A DNA stretch of 64,000 nt from Cellvibrio japonicus Ueda107 (GCF_000019225.1 NC_010995.1:2550501-2614500), one strand, 5' to 3'; positions 36,646 through 45,305 are shown, numbered from the stretch's first letter. Notes: generated by a model from the letters alone, not told the origin. Numbers and translations are program-made.

Positions 36646-37706
36646 CGGGCCTCCACAGCATCAAATTTAATGCGCGGATCAATCAGCACATAGGCAATAT
36701 CACCGACTAATTTGGTCATCAGGGCGATCAGGGTAAACAGATACAAACTGCCCATGACCACGGGATAATCGCGACTGTTAATAGACTCATAGGACAACAG
36801 ACCAAGGCCATCCAATGAAAAAAGCGTTTCAATTAACAAGCTGCCGGTAAAAAATGCAGCAATGAAAGTGCCGGGAAAACCGGTCACCAAAGGTAAAAGT
36901 GCATTGCGGAAGACATGCTTCCACAACACGCGGCGTTCGGATAACCCCTTGGCACGCGCGGTAAACACATATTGACGGCGGATTTCTTCCAGGAAGGTAT
37001 TTTTGGTCAGCAATGTCTTGAGTGCAAAACTGCTCACAACCGCGGCGGTAACCGGCAGGGCCACATGCCACAAATAATCCGTGACCTTGCCCCACGCACT
37101 GAGGTCATCCCAATTATCGGAAGTCAATCCACGCAAGGGAAAGACATCCCAGAATGATCCGCCACCAAACAGTACAATAAGCAATACCCCCAACACAAAA
37201 CCGGGAACAGCATAACCTGTCAACACCAGCAAACTGGTCACGAAATCAAAACGCGATCCGGCGCGCACGGCCTTGGCAACGCCCAGGGGAACAGACACAA
37301 GATAGGTCAGCAGGAATGTCCAGATCCCCAGGGACACTGACACACCCAGTTTGGATTGGATCAGCGACCAGACACTTTCATTGCGAAAATAACTTTCACC
37401 AAAATCAAACACCAGAAAATTGCCCAGCATCTGGATATACCTATCCCACAAGGGTTGATCAAAACCATACAGGCTGGTGAGGTGCGCAATTTGCTGGTCA
37501 TCAATACCCTGGCGGCCACTGTAACTCCAGCCACCACCGCTGGCTCCCCCTTCTACCCCTGTGCGTGCACTCTCGCCATCAATAGCAGCGAGCATATTTT
37601 CCACCGGGCCACCAGGTACGAACTGGGTCACCAAAAAAGTCAGCGTAAGTACACCTAGCAGGGTCGGGATCATGACCAGCAGGCGTTTAATCAGGTAATA
37701 CCACAT
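36642..37706 (-). CDS. yejB: ABC transporter permease, YejB-like
   Basis: A 354-residue permease of the DppB/YejB family. Its first helix is YLIKRLLVMIPTLLGVLTLTFLVTQFVPGGPVE. A Gly/Ser-rich periplasmic loop (EGGASGGGWSYSGRQGID) precedes the YGFDQPLWDRYIQMLGNFL segment, and the EAA loop reads ARAKGLSERRVLWKHVFRNALLP. It is the first gene of the six-gene operon yejB-E-F-A, nitroreductase, exporter, and lies divergent from the GntR operon across a 352-bp region. Confidence 0.93.
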   Translation of the reverse strand: MWYYLIKRLLVMIPTLLGVLTLTFLVTQFVPGGPVENMLAAIDGESARTGVEGGASGGGWSYSGRQGIDDQQIAHLTSLYGFDQPLWDRYIQMLGNFLVFDFGESYFRNESVWSLIQSKLGVSVSLGIWTFLLTYLVSVPLGVAKAVRAGSRFDFVTSLLVLTGYAVPGFVLGVLLIVLFGGGSFWDVFPLRGLTSDNWDDLSAWGKVTDYLWHVALPVTAAVVSSFALKTLLTKNTFLEEIRRQYVFTARAKGLSERRVLWKHVFRNALLPLVTGFPGTFIAAFFTGSLLIETLFSLDGLGLLSYESINSRDYPVVMGSLYLFTLIALMTKLVGDIAYVLIDPRIKFDAVEAR

Positions 37707-38058
37707 AGCCGTTCAGGGTTCCGTTAAAAACCGGGAATATCCATACCGTTTTAACGACGGCAGGACGATGACAGGCTGATAGCAGAAACCACGCCAACTT
37801 TTTGTGACGCACGAAATACAGGGTTAGCCATGGAAAAATCAGGGTTTGTGCAAAAAACAACAACGGGCAAGCAATCTGTTGCTGTTACAAAAGCAACACT
37901 TTAGAAATGCAGCTGTTGAAGCCGTAACAGCTGCCTTCACATCCAGTATGCTGGTTATATGCTTATAAAATTTTGATCCTTGCCACACAAAATACACCTG
38001 CCTATACTCGCGCCAACTTGTTATAACAAGTAATAATGCCAACACAGAGATAAAAACC
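37707..38058. promoter_or_regulatory. Divergent regulatory region, yejB / gntR
   Basis: 352 bp without a gene. It contains an inverted repeat GCAGCTGTT-N8-AACAGCTGC at 37909-37934, repeated GTTGC/GCAAC halves nearby, and the palindrome at 38016-38031 listed separately. Both flanking operons probably start here. Confidence 0.55.
38016..38031. promoter_or_regulatory. Likely GntR/HutC operator
   Basis: ACTTGTTATAACAAGT is a perfect 16-bp palindrome, 28 bp upstream of the gntR start. HutC-subfamily GntR proteins bind sites of the form CTTGT-N4-ACAAG, and this matches that pattern. Autoregulation of the downstream operon is inferred. Confidence 0.65.
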
Positions 38059-38847
38059 ATGCGAAAAAAATCGCCCAAACTGGTGCCCCTGTCACCAGTG
38101 CCCTTGTATAACCAGCTCAAGGAGCTTTTGCGCGGGCAAATCCTGGATGGAAGCTATCCTCCACTCAGTCGCATGCCATCCGAAAATGAACTGGGCAATG
38201 CTTATCAGGTGAGCCGTATCACCGTTCGCCAGGCCTTGAATGACCTGCAAAAAGAAGGGCTGATTTTTAAAATTCACGGCAAGGGAACCTTTGTGGCAAA
38301 GCCGAAGACGTTCCAAAACGTCAGCACCCTGCAGGGCCTTGCAGAATCTTTATCACAATTGGGCTATGAGGTTATCAACCGGGTGCATAGCTTTAAAACC
38401 GTAACGGCCAACACGATGGTTGCGCAACGTTTGCAGATGGCTGAAGGCACCAAGGTGACGGAAATAAAACGCGTGCGCCTGATTAACCGGGAGCCGGTCT
38501 CGCTGGAGGTCAGCTACCTTCCCCTGGCCCTGGGTGAAAAATTGGAAAAAGCCGATCTAATCACACGCGATATCTTTTTGATTCTGGAAAACGACTGCCA
38601 TATCAACCTCGGCCATGCCGAACTGGCCATAGATGCCGTCCTGGCAGAAAGCGAATTAACGCACGCCCTGCATATCGAAGAAGGATCACCCATCATGCGC
38701 ATTGAGCGCTTGACCCACTCGGACGATGGCACACCGGTTGATTTTGAATATCTCTATTACCGCGGTGATGCCTTCCAATACCGTTTGCGTATCGACCGCC
38801 AACGCCATGAGCGTCCACTGGCTGGCCATGGAGGTCTGGCACCATGA
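38059..38847 (+). CDS. GntR-family transcriptional regulator (HutC subfamily)
   Basis: A 262-residue regulator. An N-terminal winged helix (about residues 15-80) contains PLYNQLKELLRGQILDGSY and PSENELGNAYQVSRITVRQALNDLQKEGLI, followed by HGKGTFVA. A UTRA ligand-binding domain spans about 95-245, ending in MRIERLTHSDDGTPVDFEYLYYRGD. UTRA regulators usually sense a small metabolite of the pathway they control. It is the first gene of the plus-strand operon; its stop overlaps the next start by four bases, so regulator and enzymes are co-translated. Confidence 0.94.
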   Translation: MRKKSPKLVPLSPVPLYNQLKELLRGQILDGSYPPLSRMPSENELGNAYQVSRITVRQALNDLQKEGLIFKIHGKGTFVAKPKTFQNVSTLQGLAESLSQLGYEVINRVHSFKTVTANTMVAQRLQMAEGTKVTEIKRVRLINREPVSLEVSYLPLALGEKLEKADLITRDIFLILENDCHINLGHAELAIDAVLAESELTHALHIEEGSPIMRIERLTHSDDGTPVDFEYLYYRGDAFQYRLRIDRQRHERPLAGHGGLAP

Positions 38848-40583
38848 ATCCCGACACGATCAATACGCATGGACAGGAATACGACATAGTCGTGATCGGC
38901 GGTGGCACTGCCGGCCCTATGGCAGCCATCAAGGCCAAAGAGCGCAATCCGTCATTGCGCATCCTGTTAATCGACAAGGCCAATGTAAAACGCTCCGGGG
39001 CTATCAGCATGGGCATGGATGGCCTGAATAATGCCGTCATCCCCGGCCATGCAACCCCCGAGCAATACACCAAGGAAATTACGATTGCCAACGATGGCAT
39101 CGTTAACCAGGCCACCGTCTATGCCTATGCCAAGCACAGTTTCGCCACCATTGAGCAACTGGATCGCTGGGGGGTGAAATTTGAAAAAGATGAAACCGGT
39201 GATTACGCCGTTAAAAAAGTCCATCACATGGGCTCCTATGTGTTGCCCATGCCGGAAGGCCACGACATTAAAAAAGTCTTGTATCGCCAATTGAAGCGCG
39301 CGCGCATCAGTATCAGCAACCGCATCGTCAGCACACGCCTGCTCACCGACAACAGCGGCGGCGTGTGTGGCGTGATGGGATTTGACTGCCGCAGCGGTGA
39401 TTTTCACCTGGTGCGCGCCAAGGCTGTCATCTTGTGTTGCGGTGCTGCCGGCCGCCTGGGCCTGCCCGCCTCCGGCTATTTGATGGGAACCTACGAAAAT
39501 CCGACCAATGCCGGCGATGGCTATGCCATGGCCTATCACGCCGGTGCGGAATTGGCGAACCTTGAATGCTTCCAGATCAATCCGTTAATCAAGGATTACA
39601 ACGGCCCGGCGTGCGCTTATGTGACCGGCCCCCTCGGCGGTTATACCGCCAATAACAAAGGCGAGCGATTTATCGAGTGCGATTACTGGAGTGGCCAAAT
39701 GATGTGGGAGTTCTATCAGGAACTCCAGGGCGGCAATGGCCCGGTATTCCTGAAACTTAATCACCTGGCCGAAGAAACCATACAAACCATTGAGACCATC
39801 CTGCACAGCAACGAACGCCCGAGTCGCGGCCAGTTCCATACCAATCGCGGTACGGATTATCGCGAACAGATGGTGGAAATGCATATTTCTGAAATCGGCT
39901 TTTGTTCCGGCCATAGTGCCTCCGGTGTGTGGGTCAATGAAAAAGCCGAAACATCGGTAAAGGGTTTGTATGCCGCCGGCGATATGGCGGCCGTACCGCA
40001 CAACTATATGCTGGGTGCTTTTACCTATGGCTGGTTTGCCGGTGAGAACGCTGCTGATTATGTCGCCGGGCGCGAGTACGCACTGCCCGACCAACAACAG
40101 ATCGAACGGGAAAAAGCGCGTATCTATGCCCCGCTCTTGCGCGAACAAGGCCTGCCACCGGCGCAGGTGGAATACAAATTGCGTCGCTTTGTGAACGATT
40201 ACCTGCAACCGCCCAAGGTCACACGCAAGATGGAAATTGGCCTGGAACGCTTCGCAATGATTGCGCAAGACATCGAGCAGATGAAAGCCAACAATCCCCA
40301 CGAATTAATGCGCGCCATGGAGGTCGCCGTGATTCGCGACTGCGCCGAAATGGCTGCCAGGGCTTCGCTCTTTCGCGCCGAAAGCCGCTGGGGCCTGTAC
40401 CACCATCGCGTGGACTATCCCGCACGCAATGACCGGGACTGGTTTTGCCATTGCCATCTCAAAAAAGATGAACAGGGCCGTATGGTGAGTTTCAAAAAAT
40501 CTGTGGAACCCTACCTTGTTCCCTTGAATGAGCAGGAGCAAACCGCTTACCAGCACCTGCGCCTGAAATTGGCGACGGCCTGA
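38844..40583 (+). CDS. AprA/fumarate-reductase-like flavoprotein
   Basis: A 579-residue FAD protein of the succinate dehydrogenase/fumarate reductase/adenylylsulfate reductase flavoprotein superfamily. The dinucleotide-binding motif is VVIGGGTAGPMAA (about residues 15-27). The segment KRSGAISMGMDGLNN replaces the usual SDH substrate region and resembles AprA. ILCCGAAGRLG, NPTNAGDGYAMAYHAGAELANLE and GLYAAGDMA...GAFTYGWFAGENA are the later FAD motifs. Paired with the two-cluster ferredoxin 10 bp downstream, it looks like an AprAB-type redox unit. Genuine dissimilatory APS reduction is unlikely in this context; reduction or oxidation of an imported sulfur compound is inferred. Confidence 0.85.
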   Translation: MNPDTINTHGQEYDIVVIGGGTAGPMAAIKAKERNPSLRILLIDKANVKRSGAISMGMDGLNNAVIPGHATPEQYTKEITIANDGIVNQATVYAYAKHSFATIEQLDRWGVKFEKDETGDYAVKKVHHMGSYVLPMPEGHDIKKVLYRQLKRARISISNRIVSTRLLTDNSGGVCGVMGFDCRSGDFHLVRAKAVILCCGAAGRLGLPASGYLMGTYENPTNAGDGYAMAYHAGAELANLECFQINPLIKDYNGPACAYVTGPLGGYTANNKGERFIECDYWSGQMMWEFYQELQGGNGPVFLKLNHLAEETIQTIETILHSNERPSRGQFHTNRGTDYREQMVEMHISEIGFCSGHSASGVWVNEKAETSVKGLYAAGDMAAVPHNYMLGAFTYGWFAGENAADYVAGREYALPDQQQIEREKARIYAPLLREQGLPPAQVEYKLRRFVNDYLQPPKVTRKMEIGLERFAMIAQDIEQMKANNPHELMRAMEVAVIRDCAEMAARASLFRAESRWGLYHHRVDYPARNDRDWFCHCHLKKDEQGRMVSFKKSVEPYLVPLNEQEQTAYQHLRLKLATA

Positions 40584-40593
40584 CCGGAGGTTA

Positions 40594-40845
40594 ATGATTA
40601 TGTCGCAACAAGCCCAGAATATTTTCTTTCGCAGCAATGCCCCGGTGACAGTCGATGAAGAAAAATGTATCGCCCATAAAGGCTGTACCGTATGCGTCGA
40701 TGTCTGCCCCATGGATTTGCTGGCGATTAATCCGGTTACACAAAAAGCTTTTATGCAATACGACGAGTGCTGGTACTGCATGCCCTGTGAAACCGATTGC
40801 CCGACCGGAGCCGTCAAGGTGGACATTCCCTACCTGCTGCGCTGA
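40594..40845 (+). CDS. 4Fe-4S ferredoxin, AprB-like
   Basis: An 83-residue protein with two cysteine quartets: C25-x5-C31-x2-C34-x3-C38-P and C59-x2-C62-x2-C65-x3-C69-P, each able to bind a 4Fe-4S cluster. The first has a five-residue instead of two-residue gap, as in AprB-type subunits, and the text DECWYCMPCETDCPTGAVKVDIPY resembles AprB. A GGAGG site precedes the ATG. It is probably the electron-transfer partner of the flavoprotein encoded just upstream. Confidence 0.9.
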   Translation: MIMSQQAQNIFFRSNAPVTVDEEKCIAHKGCTVCVDVCPMDLLAINPVTQKAFMQYDECWYCMPCETDCPTGAVKVDIPYLLR

Positions 40846-40867
40846 TTTACCGAATTGATATTTGCTA

Positions 40868-40891
40868 CCCGAAAACTTCGGATGCTTTTTT
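40868..40891 (+). terminator. Weak internal terminator or attenuator
   Basis: Short stem CCGAA/TTCGG with an AAC loop and a T-run (six T) shortly after. It lies between the ferredoxin gene and the transporter genes of the same operon and may lower their expression relative to the enzymes. Confidence 0.45.
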
Positions 40892-40965
40892 CACAATACC
40901 TCTCGTAGCCCACCTCGCACCCGGGGCGGAGACGATTCCGACAATGACTTTAGAGAGGATGCTCC

Positions 40966-42357
40966 ATGCGTTTTCATACCCGTGTATTAGCCTTGATATT
41001 TGCTACTGCTGCCAGCTTGACCGTACAGGCAGAAACCATCCGTGTTGCCATAGGTACCCAGGACACCACCATCAATTGCGCAGCGGGTGGTTTGATCGTG
41101 CGCGAATTAAACCTGCTGGATAAATATTTACCCAAAACCGGCAAATATAAGGATGTCAAATACGATATCCAATGGCGTAATTTCACCAGCGGCGCACCGC
41201 TGACCAATGAAATGGTTGCAGGAAAACTGGACTTTGGCGCTATGGCGGACTTTCCAGCATCGTTCAATGGCGTCGCCTTTCTCGATGCCGGCAAGCGCAG
41301 CCTGTTTATCAATGTACTCTCCGGCAGTATCAAGGGCAGCGGCAACGGCATAGTGGTACCGGCCGCATCACCGGTGCAATCCCTGAGTGAACTCAAAGGT
41401 AAAACCATTTCTGTGCCCTTCGCATCAACAGCCCATGGGGTGTTATTGCGTGCAATCCGCGCCCAGGGTTGGGACCCGGAACGGGATGTACGTATTATTG
41501 CCCAGGCACCGGAAATTGCCGGCTCAGCCCTGAAAAGCAATCGTATTGATGCCCACGCTAACTTTGTTCCCTTTGCTGACCTGTTTCCCAACCGCGGTTT
41601 CGCACGCAAAATTTTTGATGGATCACAAACCAATGCCCCAACCTTCCACGGCGGTTTGGTCGATGCCGCCTATGCAGAAAAATACCCGGAAATTGTCGTC
41701 GCTTATTTGCGTGCAGTGATAGAGGCCGACCAATTGTTAGCAGCAGAACCGGAGAAATACAGCGAGCTGATTGAAAAGGTAACCGGCATAGAAGCGGAAG
41801 TTAATTACCTGTTCCATGGCCCATTAGGTCTGCAAACCCGCGACCTGACCTGGAAACCGGAATTCCGCCAGGCTACCCAAACCGCGATCGAAACACTCAA
41901 AAGTATGAAACGCACCGAGCGCGACCTGGACATCAATCGTTTCATTAGCGATCAATACATTCGCACGGCATTCAAAGCAGCGGGCAAAGATTACGATAAG
42001 GCGCTGAACAATTACGAACCTGTGCCCCTGGCAGCCAATGATAATGTGACCGGAGAGCCGATTACCGATGTCAAACGCCTCGCCCAAATCTGGGTAAAGG
42101 ATGAACCCAAGGTACGTCACTACGCCTCGCCGGAAGCCGCCTTTGCAGCACTGGCAGACCTGGAAAATGAAGGCAAGGGTATTCGCGCCGTTTACGCCCA
42201 GGCTTACGACAGTGGTATTAAACTGCTGGCAACCCAGGCCTGGTTTGTTGCCGATGACAAGGGCCAGCTCAACGCCTTCCTGCTCAGGGAACACGCCACT
42301 GCCTACGCCAGCAAGAACGGTGGCCAGGTACGCGACTTCGTGGCGGCCAGCCGCTAG
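40966..42357 (+). CDS. Sulfonate-type ABC substrate-binding protein with NosL-like C-terminal part
   Basis: A 463-residue periplasmic protein, about 130 residues longer than SsuA/TauA. A signal peptide (residues 1-22, ending TVQA) is followed by an SsuA/NMT1-type binding domain (about 25-335) with MVAGKLDFGAMADFPASF and LKGKTISVPFASTAHGVLLRA. The last 85 residues (IRAVYAQAYDSGIKLLATQAWFV and AFLLREHATAYASKNGGQVRDF) resemble the NosL fold, with its pattern of a displayed residue string ending in hGG.v..F. The substrate is probably an organosulfur anion, based on the operon. A GAGAGG site precedes the ATG. Confidence 0.85.
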   Translation: MRFHTRVLALIFATAASLTVQAETIRVAIGTQDTTINCAAGGLIVRELNLLDKYLPKTGKYKDVKYDIQWRNFTSGAPLTNEMVAGKLDFGAMADFPASFNGVAFLDAGKRSLFINVLSGSIKGSGNGIVVPAASPVQSLSELKGKTISVPFASTAHGVLLRAIRAQGWDPERDVRIIAQAPEIAGSALKSNRIDAHANFVPFADLFPNRGFARKIFDGSQTNAPTFHGGLVDAAYAEKYPEIVVAYLRAVIEADQLLAAEPEKYSELIEKVTGIEAEVNYLFHGPLGLQTRDLTWKPEFRQATQTAIETLKSMKRTERDLDINRFISDQYIRTAFKAAGKDYDKALNNYEPVPLAANDNVTGEPITDVKRLAQIWVKDEPKVRHYASPEAAFAALADLENEGKGIRAVYAQAYDSGIKLLATQAWFVADDKGQLNAFLLREHATAYASKNGGQVRDFVAASR

Positions 42358-42366
42358 GAATGAGCC

Positions 42367-43167
42367 ATGAATACCCGAGCACACAGGCCACGCCAGTGGC
42401 AGCGCCTCGCCTTGCAGACCAGCTCCCTGCTGGCCTGCCTGGCCTTCTGGTACCTGGCCTCAACCTATAAATTCAATTTTGGCGTTATTGCCTTCACCTA
42501 TGTACCTACACCTGGCGCGGTAGCGGATGCCGCCTGGAACCTGGTGATTTCCAGCAAGCTGCTGCCGCACCTTGGCAGCAGTTTAAGCCGTGTCTTTGCC
42601 GGTTATTTTTCAGCAGCACTGCTGGGTATTGCACTGGGTTTGTTAATTGGCCGCTCACACCGGGTCGAATCTTTTTTACTACCGCCCCTGGAAGTGCTCC
42701 GCCCTATTCCTGCCGTCGCCTGGATTCCCTTGGCCATATTGATGTTTCCCTCGTCAGAATTGTCGATGATTTTCATCACCTTTACCGGCGCACTCTTTCC
42801 CATCCTGCTCAATACCATCCACGGTGTTGAAGCAGTGGACAAACGCCTGATTGCCTCGGCTAAAAGCCTTGGGGCTTCCGCGTCGGCTATCTTGCGCGAA
42901 GTGATCCTGCCCGGCGCTGCACCCAGCATTATCACCGGCCTGACCATCGGCATGGGAACCTCCTGGTTCTGCCTGGTAACCGCAGAAATGATTTCCGGCC
43001 AATGGGGCATCGGCTATTACACCTGGGAATCCTATGTGATCCAGAATTACGCCGATATTGTCGTCGGTATGCTGCTGATTGGTGTACTGGGTATGGGCAG
43101 CAGCTTGCTGGTAAAAACCCTTGGTAATCTGTTTATTCCCTGGTACTACTTGCGGAGGCAAGTGTGA
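42367..43167 (+). CDS. ABC transporter permease, SsuC/TauC type
   Basis: A 266-residue inner-membrane permease with about six helices. The EAA loop is ASAKSLGASASAILREVILPGAAPSIITGL, and the conserved PIPAVAWIPLAILMF-type segment (here RPIPAVAWIPLAILMF) is typical of the sulfonate/nitrate/taurine importer group. It lies 9 bp after the binding-protein gene and overlaps the ATPase gene by four bases. Confidence 0.93.
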   Translation: MNTRAHRPRQWQRLALQTSSLLACLAFWYLASTYKFNFGVIAFTYVPTPGAVADAAWNLVISSKLLPHLGSSLSRVFAGYFSAALLGIALGLLIGRSHRVESFLLPPLEVLRPIPAVAWIPLAILMFPSSELSMIFITFTGALFPILLNTIHGVEAVDKRLIASAKSLGASASAILREVILPGAAPSIITGLTIGMGTSWFCLVTAEMISGQWGIGYYTWESYVIQNYADIVVGMLLIGVLGMGSSLLVKTLGNLFIPWYYLRRQV

Positions 43168-44012
43168 TGAACGCATCCGAACAATTTCCCGGCAATATCA
43201 GCCTGCAACATATTTCCATCCATTTAGGACAGGATAAGGATCGCTTCCAGGCCGTCCAGGATGTATCAGTCAAGATTAAATCCGGCGAATTTATTTGCAT
43301 CCTCGGGCCATCCGGTTGCGGTAAATCCACCTTGCTGGGCGCCCTTGCCGGCCACCTATTACCCAGTGGTGGAGAATTGCACGTGGATAACCAACCAATC
43401 CAGGGGCCTTCGCCAGAGCGAGGTATGGTATTCCAGCAACACACGCTCTTTCCCTGGCGCAAGGTTATCGACAATGTTGCGTTTGGACTCAAGATGCGCG
43501 GGCTCAACAAAAGCGAACGCTATCAGCAGGCGCGCGACATTATTTCACTGGTTGGCCTGGCGGGGTTTGAAGATCGCTGGCCCAGCCAATTATCCGGTGG
43601 CATGCAACAGCGGGTGGAGATTGCACGGGTATTGGTGAATCGCCCTCGCCTGCTGCTGATGGATGAGCCTTTCGGTGCATTGGATGCGCAGTGCCGTATG
43701 GATATGCAACAACTGCTGTTGGATATTTGGACGCGAATTCGCACCACAGTTATTTTTGTAACGCACGATATTGATGAGGCCCTGTTCCTCGCCGATCGCA
43801 TCCTGGTCATGAGTCCCCGCCCCGGCCGTATTATTGAAGACTTGCCGGTGGATTTTGCCCGCCCACGCCACACAGAACTGGTAACCAGTGCTGCATTTAT
43901 GCAGCTCAAGCGCCACTGCCTGGAATTGTTGCGCCATGAAGAAGGACAGGCATTGCCGCGTCTGTCCCCCCTGGGTTTACCCAAGGACACAACACCGCGT
44001 TTTGCAATTTAA
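43164..44012 (+). CDS. ABC transporter ATPase, SsuB/TauB type
   Basis: A 282-residue ATP-binding subunit. Walker A is GPSGCGKSTLL (about residues 51-61), the signature LSGGMQQRVEIARVL, Walker B LLLMDEPFGALD and the switch region FVTHDIDEALFLADR, all of the nitrate/sulfonate/taurine class. A basic C-terminal tail follows the RPGRIIEDLPVDF segment. It completes the binding-protein-dependent importer with the two preceding genes. Confidence 0.95.
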   Translation: MMNASEQFPGNISLQHISIHLGQDKDRFQAVQDVSVKIKSGEFICILGPSGCGKSTLLGALAGHLLPSGGELHVDNQPIQGPSPERGMVFQQHTLFPWRKVIDNVAFGLKMRGLNKSERYQQARDIISLVGLAGFEDRWPSQLSGGMQQRVEIARVLVNRPRLLLMDEPFGALDAQCRMDMQQLLLDIWTRIRTTVIFVTHDIDEALFLADRILVMSPRPGRIIEDLPVDFARPRHTELVTSAAFMQLKRHCLELLRHEEGQALPRLSPLGLPKDTTPRFAI

Positions 44013-44037
44013 AAAACATTATTCACCGTGAGCCGAT

Positions 44038-44997
44038 ATGTTTACCGACAATAGCGCTATCCTCGACCTGCAACCCCGCCTTGAACACGACGATGCCGGC
44101 GTGCGCCGCATCGCCCTGATCGAACTGGCTGACCTTGAAGACCCCGATGCCCTGCCCTGGCTGGTGAATGCCCTGCGCCTGGATAAAGACCCTCAGGTAC
44201 GCAGCGAAGCTGCACGCCTGTTGGAAGCCTGGGAAGAGCCCGATGTCGTCGAAGCCCTGTGCCATGCATTAACCGATGCGGAAGCTATGGTTAACCAAAC
44301 AGCAGCGCAAAGCCTGAGCCAATTGAAAAACCCCGACAGCGGGCGAATTATCCTGCCCTGGGTAAAGCATCCCAACACCAATGTGCGGCACAGCGCCTTG
44401 CGCGCACTGCGCGAAATACGCCTGCCGGAAAGTGCAGTGGTTGCACTGGAATCCCTGAACGATAGCGATGCGGGTATTCGACGCGAAGCCGTAGGTGTAC
44501 TTGGCTGGTTGAAATACCAACCCGCACTGCCGCAACTGGCACAATTAGCCAGCGGCGATAACAACGCCGATGTGCGCCGTGCGGCCGTGGGCGCCCTGGG
44601 CTTTGCAGAAGATGCCAGTGTACTGTCCTCTCTGAACCAGGCATTGGCTGACAGCGATTGGCGAGTGCGTGAAGAAAGCGCCAGCACCCTGGGCAAATTA
44701 CGCCATCACGACAGCGGCGGGATATTGATCCAGGCACTGCATGACGATTACTGGCAGGTGCGCCTGCAAGCGGCACGGGCCTTGGGTAAATTGCGTTTTG
44801 GCCAAGCATTGGCCGCCTTGATCGACACCCTGGGTCACAGCATCAGCAACCTGCGCAAAGAAGCAGCGCTGTCCCTGGGTGAATTGGGTAATGCACAAGC
44901 CCTGTCCGCATTACAACACACCGAACAGGATGCTGATCCCGAAGTTCGCAAAGCCGCGCGTATTGCCATACAGCAAATTACCCAGGCAACAGCATGA
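44038..44997 (+). CDS. HEAT-repeat protein
   Basis: A 319-residue alpha-solenoid built from roughly ten 31-residue HEAT/PBS-lyase type repeats throughout, with phrases such as VRRIALIELADLEDPDALPWLVNAL, RREAVGVLGWLKYQPALPQLAQLA and VREESASTLGKLRHHDS. It has no signal peptide, no membrane segment and no catalytic motif, so it is likely a cytosolic scaffold or chaperone. Proteins of this type can assist cofactor or cluster insertion; here a role for the flavoprotein/ferredoxin pair is inferred from operon membership. Its stop overlaps the DUF971 start (ATGA). Confidence 0.9.
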   Translation: MFTDNSAILDLQPRLEHDDAGVRRIALIELADLEDPDALPWLVNALRLDKDPQVRSEAARLLEAWEEPDVVEALCHALTDAEAMVNQTAAQSLSQLKNPDSGRIILPWVKHPNTNVRHSALRALREIRLPESAVVALESLNDSDAGIRREAVGVLGWLKYQPALPQLAQLASGDNNADVRRAAVGALGFAEDASVLSSLNQALADSDWRVREESASTLGKLRHHDSGGILIQALHDDYWQVRLQAARALGKLRFGQALAALIDTLGHSISNLRKEAALSLGELGNAQALSALQHTEQDADPEVRKAARIAIQQITQATA

Positions 44998-45293
44998 ACC
45001 TGCCCGGCAATTGCCCTGCGCCTTTGGCAATTCGCAACCGGCGCAACACCCGCTCACTGGTTATCCAATGGACGGAAACTGACGCACACGAAATCTCCTG
45101 GATCGAGTTGCGTGGCAGCTGCCCCTGCGCAGGCTGCCGCGCCAACCGTCTGCGCGGAAACATATCACTGGTTGCGGAGGATATTGCAATCACCGCTATC
45201 CATCATATGGGGTATGGTGTGCAACTGGTGTTCAGCGATGGCCATGACCGGGGAATTTTTCCCTGGGTTTATCTCGCTAAAAAGCGTTGCTGA
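44994..45293 (+). CDS. DUF971 (GBBH-like N-terminal domain) protein
   Basis: A 99-residue protein of the DUF971 family. It has LVIQWTETDAHEISWIELRGSCPCAGCR near residues 22-49 with Cys-x-Cys-x2-Cys, a likely metal or cluster site, and the later VQLVFSDGHDRGIFPWVYL motif. DUF971 domains occur as stand-alone proteins next to iron-sulfur and P-loop proteins such as Mrp. It is the last gene of the GntR-led operon and ends 12 bp before a convergent acetyltransferase gene. Confidence 0.9.
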   Translation: MNLPGNCPAPLAIRNRRNTRSLVIQWTETDAHEISWIELRGSCPCAGCRANRLRGNISLVAEDIAITAIHHMGYGVQLVFSDGHDRGIFPWVYLAKKRC

Positions 45294-45305
45294 ATGGCGA
45301 CGTGT

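Noticed and set aside
39585..40301. Long antisense reading frame opposite the AprA-like flavoprotein gene
   Set aside because: It mirrors the codon structure of the real gene, has no recognisable domain or ribosome site, and the plus-strand protein is a clear family member.
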